Of a DNA stretch of 64,000 nucleotides, positions 36,327-51,300 are shown piece after piece. Source of the DNA: Trebouxia sp. TZW2008. Taxonomy: Eukaryota; Chlorophyta; Trebouxiophyceae; Trebouxiales; Trebouxiaceae. The notes under the pieces were generated by a model that saw only the letters and a program-made list of their open reading frames with translations, was not told the origin of the DNA and searched no databases. Location: the NCBI GenBank assembly GCA_002118135.1, contig BDIU01000014.1, positions 1-64,000 of the forward strand, given 5' to 3'. Each line of letters opens with the position of its first letter. The stretch's first letter is position 1. A program made the position numbers and the translations under genes.

Positions 36327-39300
36327 ATGGACGGACGGCATAAGTGGATCGTAGGCAAGGTATGTATAACGATCGCCTCAGTTTTGAGCGCTGCTAGGCG
36401 GTCGCATGTTTGATGCTGCTGTATGCGTCCCTACTGCTACGTGCTCGCAAGAGACAATCTTCTGCAAGGAAGCTGACTTTGCGCTCGGCGCTGTAACTTG
36501 CAGCTCGCGGAGGCTTACGACATTAACAGTGCCGAAGTGGAGAAGAAGTTGCTGTAAGCTTCGATCCTGTGATCGTTGCTGGCGCTGATCTTCCGACGTC
36601 AGCTCCTGACTCGATTCCTACCTGATGCAGGAAGCGTAAACAAGAGGTCAACGCTTTCTTCGAGGCAGACGGTCCACCTGCTCTGACATGGCTGTATCAG
36701 GTAGGCCGTACAGAGACTCCGCTTTGGTCATGCTCATAGCTTCCACTGAGAGTTTTGCCTCCACAGGTTCCTGAAGGTGCAACAAGCAATGAGCCTCAGT
36801 TATATCTCTCCAAGATTCAGGTGAGAGCTCCAAGTCTCAAGCATCTGAAGCATCTGCCTCTGCACAGCATCTGGCTGCTGCCAGGGCAATGTCAATTCCA
36901 TCCCGATCACCTTGTGTTGCACAGAGAGAGCCTCTCCTGAACAAACTAGTCTACTTCTTGAGAGCCAATCCCAAGGGCGTCAGTGACAAGACCTGCGAGC
37001 AAGACATAGTTGCTGGAGAGCTGAGCAAGGAGACACTAGACAATTATGGCACCCTCCTGTCCGAGCTGTACCTGCCTGTGTTCAAAGAGCAAGGGAACTG
37101 GGGCAAGAGTGATACTGAGCACACCCACCAGTTTTTGCAGGTTTGTACACCTTCTTGTGGCAAATGTCTGGCTGCAAACATGCAGCATGCTACTACTGAT
37201 TGCAATAAGCTGCTACAATTGGCAAAGCAGCATGCTGCTATGAAGATCCAGTGATCTGCACCTAATGAATACTTTGGCATTATGCAGGGTGCAGCTCGCT
37301 TCAGCAACTCCCTTACAGAGGCAGCCAACAGCCTGCATGGAGGCATTGAACTGCAAAAACCTGAGCAGCAATATGTTGACAGCATTGAGCTTAAGGCTGC
37401 TGCATTCAGCCGTGCCGCAAATGATGAAACAGTCTTGCAGCATTTCAATGAGGTACAGCCCTTGCTTGCCGCGTACCTTCTGTTGTTCATGTCTGTTGCT
37501 CTGTATACCCTCAGTTACGTTGTCACAGTGCAAACCTCAGCTGCTCATTTATGCGTTTGTGTTGACCTGATGTGCAGAATTGTTCATACTTTAGGGCACC
37601 TGCTCAGATGCTGCATCTTCTTCCTAGTGTTGGCATGCTTCTCACATGGACAGCTGGTTGTAGGTACTAGCTGAATGGTGTAAGCAGACTGATGCCTTGC
37701 TAGCTGAAAGTGAGGCTGGCACTGCAACACCGCTCAATGATGAGTCTGGCCCAGACACTGAGTTGGAGTTCTGGCGAGTGCGCATGGCCAAGTTCAACTC
37801 AGTCACTGAGCAAATGAAGAGCAAGGAGTGCCGCCTTGTGATGGGTGTATGCAGCACTGCCCGCAGCAAACAGTACAAGCACTGGAAGGAAGTTGATGTC
37901 AAGGTATGCATTATACACTTGAAACGATTGAACATGGGACTGTACGCTTTGCATCTGTTGCATTGCAGATCGTAGTTGAACACTGTTTTTCAGCTGGTCT
38001 TGACAGCGTGCTCCTGCTGCATTTGTCTGTGTATTCACGACCTCAGATCAGCCTTCTGCTTGGGATGGTTGTGAAAAATGAGCTTCACACATGATGCATC
38101 GCAGTACCTTGTGTGTGAGACAGCATCTCACGGCTGGTTTTTGCATCTGATTGCAGATCACTGATGCTGCCAATGAGGCCAAGGACAATGTCAAATACCT
38201 GGCCACCCTTGAGAAGAGTCTGGAGCCCATGTACACGGGCACTCCCCACACAATTCAAGACTCTCTGCCCACGCTCATCAACAACATCAAGATGATGCAC
38301 ACCATTGCTCGGTACTACAATACGTCTGAGAGGATGACCGTTCTCTTCCAGAAGGTCACCAATCAGATGGTCAGGAACTGCAAGGAGCACATCTTGTTGC
38401 CTGGCAAGCTTTGGGACCAGGACAAGCTTGTCTTGCTTGGCAATCTGACTGCAGCTGTCCACCTGAATGAGGCATATCAGGAGCAGTACCGCTTGAAGCG
38501 TGACAAGCTGCAGGCAAGTCATCAAGACAGCCCGTGGTCTTGGTCTTCTTTTGTTAGTGTGGCATGCTCAAAATCCTTTGCCTGCACTCTGCGGTACAAC
38601 ACCTGACGCGACGTCAACTTGCAGGCTGTGGTACAGCTGCTTTGCAAGCTGCAAGTGACACTGTCCATCTCCATTTTATATCACTGCTGCATTCTGCGTT
38701 TTGGTTTCGAGAACAAGCTGCTGAGCTGCATGTGCTCAGCACTGGTCACTAGCTCATGCATTTGCCATACTTTGTCAAGTACTGTCGCGGCAGACTGACC
38801 GTGCAGACTTTGCATTTTGTTAAGCCCCAGAGACATCATGACATGTCTTCAACAAGTTCAGTCCTTCCTGCCGCTGTTTACTCATGTACAAATAGCAGCA
38901 GTATGCAGCACAATAATTCAGACAGTTCACATGACTGCTGATAGTGTACACGGCCTGATCCTTCACCACCTGCCCTGCAGGGTCAGCCTGGGGCCAGTCC
39001 CTTTGACTTTGATGAAGCCAAGATCTTCCACAAGTTTGATCTCTTCACAAAGCGCTGCAAGAAGCTGATCAGCATGTTTGACACCATCCACCAGTTCTCC
39101 TCATTGGCCCAGTACACCCACCTAGATGGCTTGGACCAGATGATCAAGAACTTCTACAACATTGTGGATGACATCAAGCGCAAGCCGTATGATCTGTTGG
39201 ACTTCTACAAGACCCAGTTTGACCGGGATTTTCTGGAGTTCAATGTCAACATCCATGACCTGGAGCTAGCCTTGCAAGCCTTCATCAACACATCTTTTGA

Positions 39301-42300
39301 GCAGATCAGCTCAACAGAGCATGCTCTGAATTTGCTGCGCCAGTTTCAGGCCATCCTGCTGAGAGACTCACTGAAGGTCAGCACCTACGATATGTCGTCA
39401 AAATATTGTGTCAAATTGCACAATGCTGCACGCAGCCGCTTGACATGGCAGGGCTGGTCATGCTCAAGCTTGCACGTCCAGCGCTTCCGTTTGACCTCAA
39501 CGCATGCAGACTAGCTTGCTGCATTCAGTGTGCTGAGCCATGCCTTGCTGGCTCTTGCACATACTCCAGCAGTACATTCAAGGCATCTGCATTTCATTCT
39601 GAACCTTTTCTATTGCAGGCTGACTTGGCCGCCAAGTACCTGGTCATCTTCCAAAACTATGGACTTGACCTTGAGGCTGTGCAAAAGCTGTATGAGAAGC
39701 ACAAGCATGCTCCACCTGTGGTGCGGAATGCACCACCTGTAGCTGGCAACATCATGTGGGCGAGGCAGCTTCTGAGGCGCATTGAGATGCCTATGAAGAG
39801 GTATGCACCAAGCTCTGGCTACTCCACCAGCATGATTCATTTTGCCTAGTTTGACTAGCTTGAGGACAGCTTCTTCCAGAAAGCGATTCTGTTTACTGCA
39901 TTTTTTGCATCATGTCTGTTGCCTTATATGTGGGACAATCTGCTCTGGATGCGCTGCAAATTTACAGAGACCCAAGGCAGATCGCTTGCTGATCAGCTTC
40001 ATTTGCTGCCAGGCAGAGCCTGAATTGCAGTGCGGTCACTCTGCAGACTTGACACTGCCTCTCTGCTGGCTGCAGGTTTGCTGAGAACAAAGCACTCATG
40101 GCTAGCAAGGATTCTAAGCGCATTGTACGCACCTACAACAGGGTGGCCAAGGCTCTCATAGAGTTTGAGACTCTCTGGACACAGGCTTGGATCAGATCCA
40201 TTGAGAGCGCAAAGGCTGGTCTGCAGTCCACGCTGATTGTTCGACACCCTACAACAGGTCAGGCTGCTTCGTGCTCAACAGGAAGGCTGTTTAATGTCTC
40301 TGCACCTCACATCTACACTCACAAAGTGACACTTCTAGTGAGCCAGCTTTACTACTGTCTGCAGCGCCATCCACATATGCACATGAAAGCTAGTGCATTT
40401 TGAGTCCAAGCTGGTCAGATGTCCACCGCTGAGCATAACAAGGACTTTGATATTGCTCTCATCAGCTGACGTCCACAGTGGAAAGGCTGCCAATTTGCTT
40501 CGTGTCAATGCGTCTGCCTGAAACAGCAATGCAAGCTGGGCACTGTAGTACCAATGTTGTTGTGAAGCAGCTAAGTAGCTCGCAATTTTGATCCTGCTTG
40601 TTGACAATCTGTCCTGATACAACTATCTGCATACACTGCAGGGCAGCTGCTGGTCAACTTTGATAAGGCCATGATGCAGCTGATCAGAGAGACCAAGCAC
40701 TTGCAGCGCATGGGCATAGCAGTGCCTGAGTCCGCTCGACAGGTCTTGGCTCAAGAGGAAAAGTTCAAGATCTACTTCAATCAGCTCACCTATGCACTCA
40801 AGGCAAGTCCTTGCTCACCACATCTTGCATGCAGCATATACACTCTTGCCATGAGAATAGTCTGAAATTGGCCATTGGGCAGTGCCATGTTGTGGGCAGC
40901 AAAGATACATGAGATGCTGAAAGAGCTGATCAACTTGTCTGATTGCAGGAGCATGAGCGGGTATTGAGTTTGGTACCACCAGTGGTCAGAGGTCTGCTGC
41001 GGCCCCATCTGGAGGATGTGGACAACAAGATTCAGCCAGGAGCTGTCATTTTGACTTGGGCCTCCATGAACATTGATGGTTACCTGCATCACATCCACCA
41101 GGCAGGGCTTCTCATCAATTTGCGTGAGCTGTTTACATCCTGCCGTATTTTGCAGCCTGCCTTCATTGCTGATGTCACAAAAGTATCTGCGCGCTACACA
41201 GCATGGGACAGCGCCTGTTGTATGTGGTGTGGCAAATTCATTCAAGGTGAAAACCAAGTTTGGTACTATCTGCAATGCATGCCCTGGTTGGTCGCAAGGG
41301 CATGAGCTGTAGACAACATGCGTGTCTTTCTTTACAGGGCCTGCAACGCCTGGAAGATCTGGTGCACAAGATCAATGACCTGCTGGACAACCGAGTTGAG
41401 GCCAACCTGCAAGCAATCAGCAAGATGCGCCTGGTTGACTTGCCTGTAGACAGATCCTTCATGTATGAGGACTTTGTCGCTACACAGGCCAAGTTTGTCA
41501 AGAAGCAGGCAGAAATACTTGCTGTCAAGTAAGCATTGCAGTCACCCTTCAGCAAGGCAGCATTGACAAAGCATCAACAATTTGTCAATTGCCACAAATG
41601 CCGCATTCACTCAACGCATCAGGTTGTGTTTGCATTGTCTTGCAGTGACTGGAAGAGACACACTGCAGCGTTGCCATGCAACTCTTGTGCATCCCTTGCA
41701 TTTGCACAGTGTCATTACACACACGGAGCTTTAGCTGAGGCATGTTTGCCGCGTGTTCCAGGAATGTAGAGGTACACAACTCAATTGAGGATTTGATTGA
41801 GTTGGCGCAGACCCATCCACGTGAGAACTTGGATGTGCAGCTAGATGAGCAGAGCATCAGCTCTTTCCGCGGTCACTACAGCAACGCCATGTACCAGGCA
41901 AGTTCTGTTGCACATCGCCACGCCGCTGTCTGGCATGCCTGTTGCTCAGCAGCAACAACAGATTTGCAAACCCTTGTGCTGACAAACTATGTTCACCTTT
42001 GATGCTGGCAAAAGCAGTGCCCTTGTGTTCCAGCAAGTACGATTTTGTAGTCAACAAGCAAGATGCAACAAGCGCAATGCCAGACTAAGTATCATGCCAA
42101 TACAGCACAGGTTTCGACGCAACAAACTGCATTCTTGACATTGCAGGCCATTCTACGAGCTACAAAGAGCAGCTTTGCTGCCATGAAGAAGAGGCTGGCA
42201 GGCATCAGCAATGCCAGTGCCAGCTCTGCCGAGCGCCCCTTCTTTGATGTCAGTGTCGAGCTCACTGTGCCCAAGGTCACCATGAACCCCACCTTGGACG

Positions 42301-42335
42301 ATATTCAGGCAGCAATCAATGCCACAGCCAAAAAG
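36327..42335 (+). other. ODA2: Dynein gamma HC exons 1-16: N-terminal tail
   Basis: Exons 36327-36359, 36504-36553, 36631-36700, 36767-36820, 36925-37140, 37288-37452, 37664-37903, 38157-38513, 38981-39376, 39619-39800, 40076-40257, 40642-40802, 40949-41101, 41338-41528, 41762-41897, 42147-42335. This tail dimerises with the other heavy chain and binds intermediate chains. Introns after 38513, 40802, 41101 and 41897 start with GC instead of GT. Confidence 0.9.
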
Positions 42336-45300
42336 GTAGCTAAGGCTTCTTGCTTGTTGCTATTGGGCGCTGCCTATGGGTAGCAAACTGAACTTAAACC
42401 AAATGCCTTAAATTCACAACCACTGCCATGTGTTGAATCAGCAGTCTGCTCACCGACTCATCTTAATGAAACAACAAACAGCAAAATCTGCTCACTGACT
42501 CATCTTGATGGAACAATAAACAGCAAAATCTGCTCACAGACTCATCTTGATGGAACCATAATCAGCAAACTCAGCTGTCTTTTAGAGCAAGGGTCATGTT
42601 GTACGCAAGTGTTGATCTGCGTGTGCAACAATTGCTCTTTGCCTGATCGCAGATCTTGAGCTGTGGTAAGCAGTTGCAAGTATGGGGTGGCAAGGCTGGT
42701 GCAGCGACCTACTATGACATGATTGCACGGGACAAGGAAATTGTCAAGGTGGTGCTGCTCCTCACTGGCAGCATTGAAGGCACCAAGGAGAGCGTGATGG
42801 AGTACGTCTCCAGCTTTGACAAATACAAGTTCCTGTGGCAGAAGGACCTGGCCACTGAATACGCCGCTTTCATGTCCACGTCTCCCTCTCTTGAGGTAAG
42901 CACAGGAAGGCAAATGTATTTGCATTCACAGCAGCTCCCTATCACACTGTGAACACAGCACACATGTTTGTTTTGCTTTGTTCAAAAGCAAACGCTGCAA
43001 GCTTGTCACCTGAGCATCAAGCAGCACAGCAGAATACTATGGACTAGCTGCGTCTTTTGCACAGGCATGCTCAACATGCACTGCTGTGGTCGCAAATGCT
43101 GCCCATTTGCAGGACTTTGAGTCAGAACTCAAGAAGTACATGGCTATTGAGCAAGAGATCAGCCAAGTTGCTCCTATGCACAACATCGGCTCATTGGCAC
43201 TGGAGACACAGCCGCTGAAGTACTCACTCAAGAGTGAGGCCGCCTCTTGGAAGGCTCAGTACGCCAAGAACCTCCACAAGCAGGGCAGTGAGGATCTGAA
43301 GGCCTTTGATCAGTACATGCGTGACACCACCTTGAAGCTGAACAGGAAAGTGGAGGACCTTGAGGATGTGCGCTTCATCATGGGGGTCCTCAAGGAGGTA
43401 GGCACCTGTGCTTCATCATACATGAGCTCTGCAGACCATTACAACATACAACAGAAATAAACAATGTCACCTGTATATTCTGCTGTAGTATGCATTGCAA
43501 ATGCTCTTGGCTGGCAATAGATGCCTAGGGCGCGTCAAACAACCCCACGACACCAGAGCTTTTGTCAGTTGCAAAGTTGCCTGATCTGATCTGCTCTGGC
43601 TCTGCCCACACTGTCTTGCTTGTAAAATTGCTGTTCCAAGCATTTGACCCCTGTTAGCTTCACAGCAGCTGTCATTCATATGTGCTTTACAGATCCGTGA
43701 GAAGGAGGCCAATGTTGACAACTTGATCAACCCCATTGAGGACATGTACTCCTTGCTAATGAGGTACGAGGTGCGCGTGCCGAAGGAGGAGACAGACATG
43801 GTGGGCGACTTGCGCTACAGCTGGAAGAAGCTGCGCAAGCTGTCTACTGATGTGTCAGACAACCTTGCACGCCTCCAGGTGCATATTTTGTTTCTGCTTG
43901 CACTCCTGAGCCGCAAGCACAACAAGCTGTATTGGCTTGAATGGCTTTCAAATCAAATATATTCAAACAAAAGCGTGCTCCATATCGCAGCATTGCAATT
44001 GCCATCTTAGTACGGCTTGGCTGAGTCGTTAGCACGCTTTGGTGTGCAGCATTGTTGCTGATGATTGTGCCATTGCATTGAGTTGTGCTAGCTGCTGATT
44101 GGACGTAGACAAGTGCATGCTGTCAAATTGCCGTTCTCGCGCTGAAAGTGTACACCCTATGTTCACATCTCGATTGATTAATTCAAGAGCACAATGCACT
44201 CATCAGCTACCTGCACTGGTGCTGACACTCTTTGTGGATATGACATGTAACTGACTTGGTGACGTGTGCTTTCTGCCCTGCAGGTTGGCTTCAAGCGTGA
44301 GCTGATCAAGGAGGTGCGGCTCTTTGTGCTAGATGCTCAGGAGTTCAGGCAAGACTGGGAGGCCAATGGTCCCATGGTGCCTGGCCTGGACCCTATGGAT
44401 GCAGTTGACCGCCTCAAGAAGTTCCAGCTCATGTTTGAGGTATGTCACAACACTCAAGATCGTGCATGCTATGCACCCGGCCATTTCACAAGCTGTTGAG
44501 TGAAAGATGGCACTCGCCTCATGTTCCACGTGGACTGACGCCTTAGATGTGATAGTGCAAAGTTTCGGGAATTTTAAAAAAATCATGTTGCATTTTCAGG
44601 TGCGCAAGCACAAATGGGACAACTACAGCTCAGGCGAGGAGCTGTTTGGCCTGCCTGTCACCAAATACCCAGAGCTGGAGAAGACTGAGAAAGAGGTGGC
44701 CATGTTGGACCGCCTGTACACGTAAGCACTCCTTGCTGCCAGTTTCAATGCTGCACTGATCATGGCACTTCAAGTCTCTCTGGTGTCACGCCAGTCCTTT
44801 GCAGCAGGGAAAATTGCATTACACTTGCACTGCACATGTACCCAGTGCAGTACGCCAGCTGTCCAGCAACAAGTGTTGCGCGATTGTCATACAGACAAGC
44901 ATTCAACCTTGTTGGCAGAGCATGTTGTCCTGAGCCTTCTAAGCGTCAAGGAGAATGCATGCTGTACTTGATGCTTTACAGGCAATGTGCAATGGCAGCA
45001 TACGTACGTACATAATGTGGCAATCTTATCGTTGAGGTGGATGAGTGTCATTTCTGAAGGTTTTGCTTCTTGATTTACAGGCTGTATGTGACCGTCATCA
45101 CCACCATCCGTGGCTTTGGTGACCTGTTCTGGGTTGATGTCGTCGAGCAGATAGATACCATGACTGAGCAAGTCAACAACTTTCAGAACCAGGCCAAGAA
45201 GCTGCCCAAGGCCCTGCGTGACTGGCAAGCCTTTGTGGACTGCAAGAAGGTCATTGATGACTTCCTGGAGGAGCTGCCTCTCTTCCAGCAGTTAGCCTCC

Positions 45301-45354
45301 AAGGCTATGCGTCCAAGGTATCCTTGGCAATGCTTCTCTTGCACTGCAAGGTGG

Positions 45355-45386
<32 letters not shown>

Positions 45387-48300
45387 GACCAAATAGCGAC
45401 ATATCCAACAGCAGCAGCAGCAGCAACTTGCAGTGCTTGGTCTGCTGTGTCAGCAGCATCACGCAGACCTCTTGATCAGCAAGTTTGTTGGCGCTTTGCA
45501 TACAAGCCTGTGGGCATCCCATGCTTGCTGTGTGGCAATGTTTGGATTTCCTATTGCAACTTGGTCCAGCTACAAATTTGCACAGCAATCCCACACCTTC
45601 TGTCTGTCTTGGCCCTATCAGTGGGAGCAGAAGCAAATGTGCTATTGCTGCGTGATGTGAGTGCATTGACTATGATAAGTACACTGATGTCAAGCACTGA
45701 AAGATCAAGAGCGCTGTTTGCAGGCACTGGAAGGAGGTCATGCGTATCACTGGCAAAGAGCTCAACTTGGCTGAAGATGTCTTCAAGCTTCAGCACCTGC
45801 TGGACTGCAAGCTGCTCAAGGTGCGCGATGACATGGAGGAGCTGACCAACAGTGCCACCAAGGAGGAGCAGATCGAGGGCAAGCTGGCAACTGTGAGCCT
45901 GGACTGGGCTGACACAAACCTGGTGTTTGCTGACTACAAGACACGAGGGACTGTCATCCTCAAGGCAAGCACTGTGTCCCGTGCTAGCTGCATATTTCTG
46001 ACAAGATTCTGCAAAAGCTGTCAAAGTTCTGGCACATTGCCCCTCTGAGTGCTTTGTATACGTTTTTCATAATTCCTGCCAGCCAATGGGTTCATACAAA
46101 ATTGCGTACTTGTGTGCATTTGTCAAAAGAAGCATGAGTCCTGGACAGGAAAGATGCCATGGTTGTTTGTCGTTGCCTGAATGATTTGTTGCAACTGCAG
46201 GCCAGCGAGACAGCAGAGCTGGTTGAGAAATTGGAGGACAGTCAAATGACTTTGGGTAGCATGGCCAGCAACCGCTACAGTGCTCCATTTAGAGAAGATG
46301 TCAATGGCTGGATCACCAAGCTGTCCACTGTCAGTGAGATTGTGGAGCAGTGGCTCATGGTTCAGAGCATGTGGATGTACATGGAGGCTGTCTTCAGTGG
46401 TGGGGACATTGTCAAGCAGCTGCCACAGGAGGCCAAGCGCTTTCAGAACATAGACAAGTCTTTCATGAAGGTACATTGCTGCATGTTGCATGTCTATGCT
46501 TCTTTGATCATGACTCACGGATGCTCTTGCCAAAGTTGCAGGCCTCTGCAGCTTCTGAGGTGTACCTGCGGACATTTGCCTCCAGAGCATTGTGCAGCAC
46601 TGCACTTCATAATGCTGCGTCTTGTCTTACAGTGTTGTATAGTGCTGGCAGCCTTTGCATTGCTGCTTCCTGCATTGTGCACGGCTGTTGTGGTGTGGAG
46701 TGCGCCCTGACTAAGCATGCCTGGCATCACAAATTTGGTGTCAGCGTATTATGCACACCCTCCTTCTATGACTGCTCAAGGTATGACATCAATGACTGCT
46801 GCACCTCTGCAAGTCCCGAATCTGTGCTTTGCCTCTACCTTGTAGATTGTCAACAATGCTCTGGAAACCAAGAATGTGGTGGCAACTTGCTTTGGCAATG
46901 AGATGATGCGCACCATGCTGCCTCACTTGCTGGAGCAGCTTGAGTTGTGCCAGAAGTCCCTGTCAGCCTACCTGGAAACCAAGAGAGCCGAGTTTCCCCG
47001 CTTCTACTTTGTTTCTGATCCCACTCTGCTGGAGATCCTGTCTCTGGGGAGTGACCCACCCTCAGTAGTGCCTCACTTCCAGTCAGGCCTGTTTGACAGC
47101 TTGACCAATGTCAGCTTTGACAAGGTTGACAAGACCAAGATGACAGAGATGTTCAGCCAGCAAGGAGAGAAGGTGGAGTTTGAGAAGCCTGTTGAAGCCA
47201 AGGGTAAGCGCAAGATGGCTGTCTTTGCCATTGCACAGTATTCGTTGACGCTGTACGCTCTGCAGTCAGAGTGCAAGATGTTTTAACGTGTGCTGCTCTG
47301 CGGCCTGACTGCAACAAGCTTGCAGCTGACATGTCAAATTGCTGCTGCCTGGCACGACAAAACTGTCGGGACAGTACCAATCACTGCTTTGCAAACTTCA
47401 CTGCCAGCTCATGCAGTGCTTTGCATGCAGCAGATTCAGTTGCTGAATGCAGCATTTCACCACACGACAGCGTATTGGTACAAGCATATTGCAATCAAGA
47501 GGAATCACCTGCCTGATGTCTCAAGAAGCTGTTGTGATCAAGTGCCAGACTGCATGTACCTCATGGGCTGTTTGCATTGCTACTGTAGGTATGGTTGAGG
47601 TCTGGCTGCAGAAGCTGGTAGATGGTATGCAAGGGACCATCAAGAGCACAATCAAGCGTGCTTACAGAAATGTGCAAGAGATGGCTCTTGAAGACTTCAT
47701 CTTTGGCCATCCTGCCCAAATTGCTTTGCTTGGCATCCAGTTCCAATGGACAGCTGACACACAGGTGAAATTTGCAGCCTGAAGTATTGAGCTGTGAGTC
47801 ACTGTGCATGGGACACTTTGCGTCTTGCTGACTCAAGGTCTCAGTATTGTCTTCTTCCCAGTCATCCTCATACATTGTCATCTGCAATGGCTTTCTGTAG
47901 AACCGTCAAGAACAACTGGCTACTTTACTGACTGTGCTCACGAGTCACGTCAGAGCAGCAGCATACATCACTTTCAGATGCTGTACTTTTGTACTAAACC
48001 GCCTTTGCTGTGCTGACAGGCGGCTTTGACGCTGGCTAGGACAGACAAGTCTATCATGTCCAAGAACATGAAGAAGACAGAGGCCATCCTGCGTGAAATG
48101 GTCATGATCACTCTGCGTAGTGAGCTCACCAAGATTCAGCGAACCAACTTGGAGACCTGCATCACCATTCACATGCACCAAAAGGAGTCCACAGGTACTG
48201 TCTGCCCACACAACAGCACAAGTGATTTTTTTCTGCGCCTTTCAATTTCTGCTTGTACTTGAACTGATTTGCTGGCAACATAAATCTGCAACTGAGGTAC

Positions 48301-51300
48301 TGCTATTTGTTGCGGCTTCACTTCAAGCTCGCTGCTGCCTACAGGAGGTCAGTTGCCTAGTGCAGGCCTTTGCTGCCCTCACAATGCATATATTTCAGCT
48401 GATTGAAGCAGTAAACATATCTCAATCTGCTTGCAGAGGAGCTTGTCAAGCACAAGATCAAGGATCCAACAGACTTTGAATGGCTCAAGCAAGCCCGCTT
48501 CTACTGGCGTGAGGACAAGGACACTGTCATCATCTCAGTCTGTGATGTGGACTTTGAGTACTCATACGAGTACCTGGGAGTCAAGGAGCGACTTGTGGTC
48601 ACTCCCTTGACTGACATCTGCTATGTGACGCTGTCACAAGCTCTTGGTATGTTTTTGGGAGGTGCTCCAGCTGGCCCTGCCGGTACAGGCAAGACTGAGA
48701 CCACCAAGGTAAGCCTGCTTCACAACGCGTGCACATATATTGTTTGCAGGGCGCAGATCTTTCGGCTTATCTGCCTCTGTGCATTTCAATGTTTCCAAAC
48801 ACTGCGGTTACAAGTAGCATGTTCAGGAAGTTCCTGTGATAGCCAGCAGCTTGCCAGTTGCCTTGCATGCAGCGCAGCTTGCAAGCATGCAACAAAAGTT
48901 TGCATCTAGCTTGATTTGTATACACAGCAGCCTACTTGAGCCAGTCTAATGCCTGCCACCACCTCTTTCACCTCCCAAAACCACCTAACCTCCTCTGCAC
49001 CACCTCAGCAGCCTGTATCTGGGCCATAGCTTGCTGTCAAGCTTGCATGTCTGTTGGCTGCAAAGAAGCCTTGATTTGCATGAGTGTCCGCCTGTTGCAG
49101 GACTTGGGTAACACCCTTGGCAAGTATGTGGTGGTGTTCAACTGCTCTGACCAGATGGACTACAAGGGCATGGGCAAGATCTACAAGGGTCTGGCGCAAA
49201 GTGGCCTTTGGGGCTGCTTTGACGAGTTCAACCGCATCAACCTGGACGTGCTGTCTGTGTGCGCCCAGCAGGTACAGCCATCTCACTCATCATTGTCTGA
49301 ATGCCTGATCAGCAATAAATCAGCCTGTATGATGTGTACTCCTATGCGCATAGACAGCAGTCATCTGTCATCTAGCATCTGTCTTGGAAGGCGCAATGCA
49401 ACTAATGCATTGACAAGATGTGCTCTGCATTGGTGGATGAGGTTGTCTCGGTAGCATGTGCATGAGCTCAAGATTTCAAAAAAGTCTGCTTTGCAGGTGT
49501 ACTGTGTGTTGAGCGCCATCCGTGAGCGCAAGAAGCAATTTGTTTTTACCGACGGCAGCTTGGTCAGCCTAGATCCCCGTGTGGGCTTCTTCATCACCAT
49601 GAACCCTGGCTATGCTGGACGTCAAGAGTTGCCTGAGAACCTGAAGGTATGGCGTACATCTGATCAGTTGGCCTTCAAGTCAAGGACTGTTGCTTGCAGC
49701 GCACCACTGAAAAACAGCAAGCCCATGTGGATCATACTGTGCCTGCTGGATTTGCAGATCTCTGTGTACATCCCAGCAAAATTTGTCTCTTCTGTGTTGT
49801 CTTTTGTGTTGTTTGGCTTGTCTGGCATCGCTTCCTGTGAGCTTGTCTAGTGTGCAAGAACATGACAATACTTGTCCCTGCAGGCGCTGTTCCGTGGGGT
49901 GACCATGATGGTCCCCAACAGGCAAATCATCATGAAGGTCAAGCTTGCAGCCTGTGGCTTCCAGGAGAATGATGTTCTCTCCAAGAAGTTCTTTGTGCTG
50001 TATGGCCTGTGTGAGCAGCAGCTGTCCAAACAGGCTCATTACGACTTTGGTCTGAGGAACATCCTGTCAGTGCTGCGTACAGCTGGTGCTGCCAAGCGCG
50101 CCAATCCTGACAAGTAAGTTGTCATCAGATCCAGCCATGATGTATAGCTTGAGCAAGCTGACTCATATAACACAACTTGAATTTTGGACACAAACTGTCT
50201 ATGGTGTTTTGGATCAGCTGTGGTGAAGAGCTTCTGGCGGCATGCAACATTCTTGATATGGAGACGTGCAGCAGACACTTTTGTGCTGGTGCAGATCAGA
50301 GGTCTTCTTGATGATGAGGTGCTTGCGTGACATGAACATGTCCAAGTTTGTGGCCGAGGATGTGCCTCTCTTCCTGTCACTGATTGACGACTTGTTCCCT
50401 GCTCTCAAGGCAGACAGAGCCTCCTTCCCTGAGATTTCTGCAGCACTTGAGAAGGTAAAAACAGCTTCCTTCCCTGGCGATTTGTACATGCTGCTGCAGC
50501 CCGTCTTCTGCATGTCACTGCATCAAATTTTTATCAACAGCATCTACAGCTCTCACAGTCCTGCAGACACAGTCAGTGCACATTGAGGCCTGCTTGCTCA
50601 CCCTGCATTGGCAAGCTCTTGCTCGAGGTGGTGGTGTTCCTTACATAGCATTTGGTTATATATAACAAAGACACATTGTTTTCAGTGTGGCTGCAAATAT
50701 GGTGATGTAATCTGCAGGTTGTTCTGGAGCGTGGGCTGCAGCTGCACCCCAATTGGCTTAACAAATGCATCCAGCTGTATGAGACATACTTGGTGCGGCA
50801 CGGCATCATGCTTGTGGGTCCAGCTGGCAGTGGCAAATCTGCCATCTGCGAGTGCCTAGCAGCAGCCCTGACTGAGCTGGGCACCAAGCACGTTATTTGG
50901 CGCATGAACCCCAAGGCCATCACAGCGCCTCAGATGTTTGGCCGCATGGACGCAGCCACTGGTGACTGGACTGATGGTGTCTTTGCTGTACTGTGGCGCC
51001 GTGCAGCAAAGAACAAGAACCAGAACACCTGGATTGTTCTGGACGGCCCTGTCGACGCTATCTGGATTGAGAACCTGAACACAGTGCTGGATGACAACAA
51101 GGTGTTGACACTGGCCAATGGTGACCGCATCCTGATGACACCTCAGATGAAGGCCATGTTCGAGCCAGAGAACCTGAGCAATGCCTCCCCAGCCACAGTG
51201 TCTCGGGCCGGTATCATCTATGTGTCTGATAGTGAGCTGGGCTGGGCTCCTGTTGTGGCCTCCTGGTTGCAGACCAGACGCCCAGCAGAGGCAGCTGCCC

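Noticed and set aside
45324..45845. 173-codon ORF spanning the CTG run and a dynein exon
   Set aside because: Dynein homology requires splicing 45317 to 45724; the ORF is intron read-through in a different frame.
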